NCBI GenBank assembly: GCA_945876565.1
Contig: CAMCOS010000003.1
Coordinates: forward strand, 62,001-126,000
Direction of reading: 5' to 3'
Length of the DNA stretch: 64,000 nt
Source of the DNA: Lautropia mirabilis
GTDB taxonomy: Bacteria; Pseudomonadota; Gammaproteobacteria; Burkholderiales; Burkholderiaceae_B
Shown: one piece after another, positions 57,469 to 64,000 of the stretch
How positions within the stretch are numbered: the first letter of the stretch is position 1
Layout: each line of letters opens with the position of its first letter
Translations under genes and position numbers: made by a program
The notes under the pieces: generated by a model
Database searches by the model: none
The model's input: only the letters and a program-made list of their open reading frames with translations
Told to the model about the DNA's origin: nothing

Positions 57469-59292
57469 ATGTCACGCGCGCTGCGTAACGTCGCTATCAT
57501 CGCCCACGTTGACCATGGCAAAACGACCCTGGTTGATCAGCTGCTCCGTCAATCAGGAACCTTTCAGGAACATCAGCAGCTCGATGAGCGGGTGATGGAC
57601 TCCAATGATCTCGAACGTGAGCGTGGCATCACCATCCTGGCTAAAAACTGCGCTGTGCAGTATGAGGGCACCCATATCAATATTGTCGACACCCCTGGGC
57701 ACGCTGACTTTGGTGGTGAGGTCGAGCGCGTGCTCTCAATGGTTGACGGTGTGTTGTTGCTTGTGGATGCCGTTGAAGGCCCAATGCCACAAACCCGGTT
57801 TGTGACTCGTAAGGCCCTAGCGCTCGGCTTAAAGCCAATCGTGGTGGTTAACAAGATCGATCGTCCCGGTGCTCGCCCGGACTATGTGGTCAATGCGACC
57901 TTTGATTTGTTTGACAAGCTTGGCGCCACAGAAGAGCAGCTTGATTTCCCGGTGATTTATGCGTCAGGCCTTGATGGCTATTCCGGTCATGAGCCGAGTG
58001 TCAGAGACGGTGATATGCGGCCATTGTTTGAGGCAGTGTTAGACCATGTGCCCATGCGAAACGACGATGTGGACGGTCCATTGCAGCTTCAGATCATCTC
58101 TCTTGATTACAGCAGTTACGTTGGCAAGATCGGGGTCGGCCGAATTAATCGGGGTCGCATTAAGCCTGGTATGGAAGTGGTTTATCAGTATGGTCCAGAT
58201 GGCCAGTCTGGCAAGGGGCGCATCAATCAGGTGCTCAAATTCCAAGGTCTGGAGCGCGTTCTGGTTGACCAGGCCCAAGCTGGCGACATTGTGCTCATCA
58301 ATGGCATCGAGGACATCGGTATCGGTTGCACCTTGATGGATTCCAGTGCGATCGAGCCATTGCCAATGTTGAGGATTGATGAGCCAACGCTGGTGATGAA
58401 CTTCATGGTCAACACCTCACCACTGGCTGGTCGGGAAGGTAAGTTTGTGACGAGCCGGCAGTTGCGTGATCGCTTGGATCGTGAGCTAAAGGCCAATGTG
58501 GCCTTGCGTGTACGTGACACAGATGATGACACGGTATTTGAGGTGGCCGGTCGTGGTGAATTGCATCTAACTATTTTGCTAGAAAACATGCGTCGCGAAG
58601 GCTATGAGTTGGCAGTTTCACGTCCGCGCGTCGTGTTTAAAGAGATTAACGGCGAGCGCTGTGAACCGTTTGAGTTGCTCACCTGTGATGTCGAGGATGC
58701 GCATCAGGGCGCAGTGATGGAAGAGTTGGGTCGTCGCAAAGGTGAATTACAGGATATGCAGTCAGATGGCCGTGGCCGCACGCGTCTGGAGTATCGCATT
58801 CCAGCCCGTGGGTTGATTGGGTTTCAGAGTGAGTTTCTGACCTTGACCCGCGGTACCGGGCTGATGAGTCACATTTTTGATGACTACGCACCAGTTCGAG
58901 AAGGCTCTGTGGGTGAGCGGCGCAATGGTGTCCTGATCAGTCAGGATAACGGTGATGCAGTGGCGTATGCTTTGTGGAAACTTCAAGAAAGGGGTCGGAT
59001 GTTTGTCAGCCCTGGCGAGTCCTTGTATGAAGGCATGCTAATTGGCATTCACAGCCGTGATAACGACTTGGTGGTCAACCCGATTCGTGAAAAGAAGTTG
59101 ACCAACGTTCGTGCATCGGGCAAGGACGAGCACATTGACCTGACGCCGCCTGTCAAGCTCACACTCGAATACGCCGTTGAGTTTATTGACGATGATGAGC
59201 TCGTCGAAGTCACGCCGAAATCGATCCGATTGCGTAAACGCCACCTGCAAGAGCACGAGCGTCGACGCTGGTCGCGCGAGGGCGCAGTCTGA
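57469..59292 (+). CDS. typA: Ribosome-associated GTPase TypA/BipA
   Basis: This 607-aa translational GTPase acts in 50S assembly and stress adaptation. G1 is [10 protein letters not shown], with [14 protein letters not shown] (switch I), [16 protein letters not shown] and [15 protein letters not shown]-like domains and the BipA-specific C-terminal domain ([26 protein letters not shown]) follow. ATG 57469 has AAGGA upstream. The frame start at 57448 has no ribosome site. Confidence 0.96.
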   Translation: MSRALRNVAIIAHVDHGKTTLVDQLLRQSGTFQEHQQLDERVMDSNDLERERGITILAKNCAVQYEGTHINIVDTPGHADFGGEVERVLSMVDGVLLLVDAVEGPMPQTRFVTRKALALGLKPIVVVNKIDRPGARPDYVVNATFDLFDKLGATEEQLDFPVIYASGLDGYSGHEPSVRDGDMRPLFEAVLDHVPMRNDDVDGPLQLQIISLDYSSYVGKIGVGRINRGRIKPGMEVVYQYGPDGQSGKGRINQVLKFQGLERVLVDQAQAGDIVLINGIEDIGIGCTLMDSSAIEPLPMLRIDEPTLVMNFMVNTSPLAGREGKFVTSRQLRDRLDRELKANVALRVRDTDDDTVFEVAGRGELHLTILLENMRREGYELAVSRPRVVFKEINGERCEPFELLTCDVEDAHQGAVMEELGRRKGELQDMQSDGRGRTRLEYRIPARGLIGFQSEFLTLTRGTGLMSHIFDDYAPVREGSVGERRNGVLISQDNGDAVAYALWKLQERGRMFVSPGESLYEGMLIGIHSRDNDLVVNPIREKKLTNVRASGKDEHIDLTPPVKLTLEYAVEFIDDDELVEVTPKSIRLRKRHLQEHERRRWSREGAV

Positions 59293-59305
59293 GCTCTGCT
59301 CGGGA

Positions 59306-59328
59306 AGCGCTTACCGATGTGTAAGCGC
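59306..59328 (+). terminator. Possible hairpin after typA
   Basis: AGCGCTTAC pairs with GTAAGCGCT around a 5-nt loop, about 14 bp after the stop. There is no T-run, so termination here would be weak or Rho-assisted. Confidence 0.4.
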
Positions 59329-59392
59329 TCTGTCGCACTTGAATCGAAGTCAAGAATAAGTGCCTCTACCAAGATTGGTAAAGGCTCTTAAA

Positions 59393-60877
59393 TCATACGC
59401 CTCCTAAGCAGACGTATTTCATTTCGAGAAAGTCGTCGATGCCATAGACTGAGCCTTCGCGGCCAAGGCCAGATTGCTTAATCCCGCCAAATGGCCCGAC
59501 TTCGTTAGAGATGATGCCAGCATTGACCCCGATGATCCCGTATTCCAGTGCCTCAGCGGTGCGAAAGATGCGACCAATGTCACGACTGTAGAAATAAGCG
59601 GCTAGCCCGAATTCGGTGTCGTTGGCCTGGGCGATAACGTCTGCATCGCTGTCGAATTTGACGATGGGTGCCACGGGTCCAAACGTTTCTTCTCGCATGC
59701 AAATCATCTCACGGCTTACGTTGGTTAGCACGGTTGGTTCGAAGAACCGACCACCACGCACATGGCGCTTGCCGCCGGTGATCACTTTGGCACCCTTGGC
59801 GATTGCGTCCTGCACGTGCTCTTGAACCTTGGCGATGGCTGCGTCGTCAATGAGCGGGCCCGTGGTGATCGCGTCTTCAAAGCCTTCACCAACCTTTAGA
59901 CGCTGCTCGACTGCACGCGCGAGCTTTTCAGCGAATGCATCATAGACCTTGGCGTGAACATAAAAGCGGTTGGCGCATACGCAGGTTTGACCGGCATTGC
60001 GGTACTTGGATGCCATGGCCCCCTCGATCGCCGCATCAAGATCAGCATCTTCAAACACAATGAAGGGAGCGTTGCCACCGAGCTCTAACGAGAGCTTCTT
60101 AATGGTCGGGGCACTTTGCTGCATCAAAATCCGACCCACCTGGGTTGATCCGGTGAACGTGAGCTTGCGAACAACCGGGCTGTCACAAAGCACTTTGCCG
60201 ATGGCGATTGACCGCTCACTGTCGCTAGTCATAATGTTCAGTACACCCGGTGGTATGCCAGCTCGTTGCGCGAGCTCAGCCAGTGCCAATGCAGATAATG
60301 GCGTTTGCTCGGCCGGTTTGAGCACCACGGTGCAACCAGCTGCAAGTGCTGGTGCCACTTTGCGTGTGATCATGGCATTAGGAAAGTTCCAGGGCGTGAT
60401 GGCCGCACACACGCCGATTGGTTCACGCAGGACCAAGATACGGGTGTTGGGCATCGTTGCCTCAAGGGTGTCACCCATGATGCGCTTAGCCTGCTCGGCA
60501 AACCATTCAACAAACGAAGCGCCGTAAGTCACCTCACCCCGTGCTTCGGCAAAGGGTTTACCTTGTTCCACGGTCATGATTCGTGCGAGATCGTCAGCGT
60601 TTTGATTGATGAGATCAAACCATTTGCGTAAGATGCCAGCCCGTGCTTTGGCGGTGAGTGCGCGCCAGGCAGGCCAAGCCGCATTGGCGGCGGCGATGGC
60701 CTTTTCAGCTTGATCTGGCCCGAGATTGGCCACTTGAGCCACGGATTGGCCACTGGCCGGGTTGTCCACCGCAAATACAGCACCATCTAGTGCGTCAACC
60801 CAGGCGCCATTGATGTAAGCCTGGGTATGCAGCAAGGCAGGGTTGTCGAGTTTGACGGGAAAGGCTGCTGATGACAT
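59393..60877 (-). CDS. gabD: Succinate-semialdehyde dehydrogenase (GabD type)
   Basis: This 494-aa aldehyde dehydrogenase has ITPWNFPNAMITRKVAPALAAGCTVVLKPAEQTPLSALALAELA for NAD(P) binding, FTGSTQVGRILM, catalytic Glu in LELGGNAPFIVFEDADLD and catalytic Cys in GQTCVCANRFYV. The tail GPFGGIKQSGLGREGSVYGIDDFLEMKYVCLGG is typical of GabD. It oxidises succinate semialdehyde to succinate in 4-aminobutyrate breakdown. Glutarate semialdehyde is also possible. It converges with typA. Confidence 0.9.
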   Translation of the reverse strand: MSSAAFPVKLDNPALLHTQAYINGAWVDALDGAVFAVDNPASGQSVAQVANLGPDQAEKAIAAANAAWPAWRALTAKARAGILRKWFDLINQNADDLARIMTVEQGKPFAEARGEVTYGASFVEWFAEQAKRIMGDTLEATMPNTRILVLREPIGVCAAITPWNFPNAMITRKVAPALAAGCTVVLKPAEQTPLSALALAELAQRAGIPPGVLNIMTSDSERSIAIGKVLCDSPVVRKLTFTGSTQVGRILMQQSAPTIKKLSLELGGNAPFIVFEDADLDAAIEGAMASKYRNAGQTCVCANRFYVHAKVYDAFAEKLARAVEQRLKVGEGFEDAITTGPLIDDAAIAKVQEHVQDAIAKGAKVITGGKRHVRGGRFFEPTVLTNVSREMICMREETFGPVAPIVKFDSDADVIAQANDTEFGLAAYFYSRDIGRIFRTAEALEYGIIGVNAGIISNEVGPFGGIKQSGLGREGSVYGIDDFLEMKYVCLGGV

Positions 60878-60981
60878 TTGGCTTGTCCTCTTCTTCTAAT
60901 ATAAATACAGTGTCCCTCAGTGTATCGCTGCGGCCGGGTGCGGGCAACGCGCACCGTTAGAATGCTGTTAGAGCCGTCTTG

Positions 60982-61659
60982 TTATCTAGGTAAGCTGCTC
61001 GGTCGGTTTGCTTGGGCCATGTGGGTGTATTCGTACGCCAAAACCATATCAACGACTTTCTGAGGCTCGTCCTCTATCTGAAAAAGCGCCATGTGACTTG
61101 GTGTGACCATATCCAAGCTCAGCACTTCACGCTCGACCCATTCGATTAAACCCGTCCAAAATGATCTGCCCATCAGAATCACTGGTCCGGGCGGGATTTT
61201 GCGGGTTTGAATCAGGGTGAGCGCCTCGAATAGCTCATCGAGTGTTCCAAACCCCCCCGGCAGTGCGATGTAGGCCATGCTGTGCATGAAAAAAGTCGCT
61301 TTGCGTGAGTAGAAGTACTCAAACTGAAGGTCAATGCTTTGAAAGGGGTTGTTGACCGGCTCAGCGGGTAAACGGATATTTAGCCCAACGCTGGTGCCGC
61401 CCGCTTCAAACGCACCGCGGTTGGCTGCCTGCATGATGCCAGGGCCGCCACCGGCGATCACCGCCAAGCCAGCCTTGGCTAGACGTTCACCAAGCTCAGT
61501 GGCCAGCGCACAGTAGGGCGAGCGAGCTGGAAGCCTGGCACTACCAAAAATGCTCGCGGCAGGCCCAATGTGCGAGAGCGCTTCGGCAGCGCGCACTAAC
61601 TCTGACATAATTTGGGGTGTTTGCTCGATGGCGGGCAGTGATTGATGGTTCTGATTCAT
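60982..61659 (-). CDS. LOG-family protein (TIGR00730)
   Basis: This 225-aa protein has the LOG phosphoribohydrolase motifs GGGPGIMQAANRGA and PGGFGTLDELFEALT. Plant and bacterial LOG enzymes release nucleobase from 5'-monophosphates, including cytokinin forms, and the bacterial role is often purine nucleotide hydrolysis. If it starts at 61659, its ATG overlaps that of the divergent polA by two bases. Met18 at 61608 (MSELVRAAEALSHIG) is an alternative start that would free space for a polA promoter. Confidence 0.88.
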   Translation of the reverse strand: MNQNHQSLPAIEQTPQIMSELVRAAEALSHIGPAASIFGSARLPARSPYCALATELGERLAKAGLAVIAGGGPGIMQAANRGAFEAGGTSVGLNIRLPAEPVNNPFQSIDLQFEYFYSRKATFFMHSMAYIALPGGFGTLDELFEALTLIQTRKIPPGPVILMGRSFWTGLIEWVEREVLSLDMVTPSHMALFQIEDEPQKVVDMVLAYEYTHMAQANRPSSLPR

Positions 61660-64000
61660 GAAAAAAAACCTGTTGCTAGTCGATGGCTCAAGCTATTTGT
61701 ACCGTGCCTATCATGCCATGCCTGACCTGCGAAATGTGCAAGGCGAACCGACTGGCGCAATATATGGCGTCATCAACATGATGCGCAAACTGATTCAAGA
61801 TTACCAGCCTGACTATGCAGCTTGCGTCTTTGATACGAAAGGCAAGACGTTTCGGGAGGATATGTATGAACAATACAAGGCTAATCGAGCGGCCATGCCC
61901 GAGGATCTGGCGCAGCAGATAGAGCCGATTCATGAAGCCGTGGCCGCGCTGGGTTGGCCGGTGATCGGCATTGCTGGCGTGGAGGCCGATGACGTCATCG
62001 GCACACTGGCTAGGCTTGCTAGCGAGCACGGTGTGCACACAATTATTTCCACTGGTGACAAGGACTTGGCACAGTTGGTTACACCCGACTGCACATTGGT
62101 GAACACCATGAATGGTGAGAAACTGGATCCCGCTGGCGTGAAGGCCAAATTTGGCGTGCCGCCTGAGCGCATCGTCGATTATTTGATGCTGGTTGGAGAC
62201 GCCGTGGACAATGTGCCTGGCGTGAACAAGGTGGGTCCTAAAACTGCCGTGAAATGGCTTGATGCCTACGGTAGTGTTGACAATCTCGTGGCCCGAGCGG
62301 AAGAGATCACAGGCGCGGTGGGCAATCACCTTCGCGAGGCGCTTGGGCAATTTGATCTGACGCGTGATTTGTTAACCGTGCGCACGAACTGCACCTTGCC
62401 CGACGATCTCGCCTCGATCGAGTCGCTGGTGCCCAAGCCCGCCGACACGGATAAGCTGTTGAGTTTGTATGAGAGATATGGTTTGCGCAGCTGGCTTCGT
62501 GAGCTCACCGGAGATCAAACGCGTATTCCGAGTGGTGACAGTCGGGTGGTCAGATCAACGGCGCAGACAGACGATGCATCTGCTGTGGTTGCCCAAGCGA
62601 TCGAAACCAGCTACGAGATTGTTACCTCGCTGGCGCAGGCACAGAATTGGCTCGCACAAATTAAAACCGCTCATTTGGTCGCATTTGATACCGAAACCAC
62701 GTCCCTGGATGGCATGCAGGCGAGGCTTGTTGGGTTTTCTTTGAGTGTTCAAGCGGGCAAGGCCTGCTACATACCCTTGGCACATCGGGGTCCACAAAGC
62801 ATGGATCAGTTGCCCAAAAAGGATGTCTTGGCGCTTTTTAAGCCCTGGCTTGAGTCTGAGCAACTAACCAAAGTGCTTCATAACGCGAAGTACGATACGC
62901 ACGTTCTGGCTAACGAGGGCATTGCCTTGTCGGGTGTGGCCCATGACACGATGTTGCAAGCCTACGTACTAGAGTCCCATCGAAGCGTGGCCTTAGACCA
63001 GTTGTCACAACGTTGGCTTGGGCTTAAGGGTCTGAGTTATCAGGATATTTGTGGCAAAGGTGCCCAACAAATCGGATTTGATGAGGTTGCGATTGAACAG
63101 GCCAGTCAGTACGCCTGTGAAGATGCAGATTACACATTCAGGCTACATGAGACGCTTTATCCCCAAGTGCTGGCGGCGCCTGATTTGAGAGGCATCTACG
63201 AGCTTGAGCTTGAAGTGTCAAAGGTGCTTTGGCGTATCGAACGCACGGGTGTGGCCATCGATGTGGCGGTGTTGCAGCGACAAAGTCAAACGCTGGGTGA
63301 GCAGTTGCTGGACCTGGAAAAGCGTGCATACGAGCTAGCGGGGCAGCCGTTTAATTTGAATTCCCCCAAGCAGCTTGGCGAGATTCTGTTTGGTCAGATG
63401 CAGTTGCCCGTTGTCCGCAAAACTGCTAGTGGTGTGCCATCTACGGATGAAGAGGTGCTCAGCAAGTTAGCTGAAGATTATCCCTTGCCTAAATTATTGA
63501 TGCAGTATCGTGGGCTAGCTAAGTTAAAGTCGACTTACACCGATAAATTGCCCAAAATGGTCAATCCAAGAACAGGCAGAGTGCATACCAATTATGCGCA
63601 GGCCGCCGTGATCACGGGCAGGTTGTCATCGTCTGAGCCGAATTTGCAAAACATCCCGATCCGCTCGCCAGAGGGTAGGCAAATCAGGCAGGCGTTCATT
63701 CCGACTCACGCAGGTGGCAAGCTCGTGTCAGCGGACTATTCGCAGATTGAGTTGCGGGTGATGGCGCATGTCTCAGGCGATGTGGGGATGCGTGAGGCAT
63801 TTGCCAAGGCAGAGGATATTCATCGGGCAACGGCTGCGGAGGTCTTTGGTGTCGCGCTAGACGAAGTGACCGTCGATCAGCGTCGCACAGCCAAGACGAT
63901 CAATTTTGGGTTGATATACGGCATGGGTGCTCATGGCCTGGCCACCAACCTCAGTATTACCCGTGAAGCCGCGCAGAGCTACATTGATCGGTACTTTGCG
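61658..64000 (+). CDS. polA: DNA polymerase I (5' part; runs off the window)
   Basis: The frame is open from ATG 61658 to the window edge, 781 codons. The 5' nuclease domain (1-290) starts LLLVDGSSYLYRAYHAMPDLRN and has GVEADDVIGTLA and LVGDAVDNVPGV. The 3'-5' exonuclease domain has its DTETT acidic motif at residues 344-348, then FDTK-type and YACEDADYTF motifs, so proofreading should be active. The polymerase domain shows motif A DYSQIELRV (Asp693) and the O-helix RRTAKTINFGLIYG (from 742). The last part, with motif C, lies beyond the window. Confidence 0.96.
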   Translation, partial: MKKNLLLVDGSSYLYRAYHAMPDLRNVQGEPTGAIYGVINMMRKLIQDYQPDYAACVFDTKGKTFREDMYEQYKANRAAMPEDLAQQIEPIHEAVAALGWPVIGIAGVEADDVIGTLARLASEHGVHTIISTGDKDLAQLVTPDCTLVNTMNGEKLDPAGVKAKFGVPPERIVDYLMLVGDAVDNVPGVNKVGPKTAVKWLDAYGSVDNLVARAEEITGAVGNHLREALGQFDLTRDLLTVRTNCTLPDDLASIESLVPKPADTDKLLSLYERYGLRSWLRELTGDQTRIPSGDSRVVRSTAQTDDASAVVAQAIETSYEIVTSLAQAQNWLAQIKTAHLVAFDTETTSLDGMQARLVGFSLSVQAGKACYIPLAHRGPQSMDQLPKKDVLALFKPWLESEQLTKVLHNAKYDTHVLANEGIALSGVAHDTMLQAYVLESHRSVALDQLSQRWLGLKGLSYQDICGKGAQQIGFDEVAIEQASQYACEDADYTFRLHETLYPQVLAAPDLRGIYELELEVSKVLWRIERTGVAIDVAVLQRQSQTLGEQLLDLEKRAYELAGQPFNLNSPKQLGEILFGQMQLPVVRKTASGVPSTDEEVLSKLAEDYPLPKLLMQYRGLAKLKSTYTDKLPKMVNPRTGRVHTNYAQAAVITGRLSSSEPNLQNIPIRSPEGRQIRQAFIPTHAGGKLVSADYSQIELRVMAHVSGDVGMREAFAKAEDIHRATAAEVFGVALDEVTVDQRRTAKTINFGLIYGMGAHGLATNLSITREAAQSYIDRYFA

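Noticed and set aside
61688-62350. 220-codon minus-strand frame opposite polA
   Set aside because: It lies wholly within polA, whose plus-strand frame carries all 5' nuclease motifs.

Overview
The window looks like the chromosome of a free-living betaproteobacterium of the order Burkholderiales, most likely near Alcaligenaceae. This is inferred from gene order (scpB-rluB-rimP-nusA-infB-rbfA-truB-typA), moderate GC, tRNA genes with encoded CCA, and the mix of form I CO dehydrogenase, urease and Feo genes. The genus cannot be fixed from sequence alone. There is no prophage, insertion sequence, CRISPR array or rRNA.

Layout: 1-2 kb holds the 3' end of an FCD-type GntR regulator, tRNA-Thr(CGT), tRNA-Asn(GTT), a brnA antitoxin whose brnT toxin is broken by a perfect 14-bp tandem duplication, and a small Cys-rich protein. 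2-13.8 kb is a mosaic of housekeeping and accessory single genes: threonine aldolase, YgiQ radical SAM protein, Na+/solute symporter, SpeG, an exported methyltransferase, amino acid permease, YaiI, MscS, a thioesterase, a ChrR-like cupin and a membrane protein. 14.1-22.3 kb is a complete aerobic carbon monoxide dehydrogenase operon, coxM-S-L-G-D-E, with the form I active-site motif AYRCSFR in CoxL, followed by a MocA-like cytidylyltransferase and a closely abutting 2OG-Fe(II) oxygenase-like gene. 22.4-23.6 kb is a CorC/CNNM-type membrane protein.

23.7-37.8 kb reads as a nitrogen-scavenging block: an N-carbamoyl amino acid/allantoate amidohydrolase, a divergent five-gene family-5 ABC importer, a hydantoin/allantoin-type racemase, and the urease operon ureD-A-(small membrane protein)-B-C-E-F-G. 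Three sigma-54 (-24/-12) promoter matches, one with a mismatch, lie upstream of the hydrolase, the importer and ureD. An almost perfect NtrC box lies upstream of ureD. Together these suggest one nitrogen-limitation regulon that imports a cyclic ureide or related compound and ends in urea hydrolysis. The link is inferred and the substrate is unknown.

37.9-48.5 kb carries a P-type cation ATPase, an outer-membrane-type protein, the feoA2-feoA-feoB-feoC ferrous iron operon with a Fur box over its promoter, small proteins, a nitroreductase, a COG0523-like protein without its Walker A motif, and the initiator tRNA. 48.6-59.3 kb is the conserved chromosome segregation/translation cluster, with an attenuator-like terminator directly before rimP. 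59.4-64 kb has a succinate-semialdehyde dehydrogenase, a LOG-family protein and the 5' two thirds of polA, which runs off the window.
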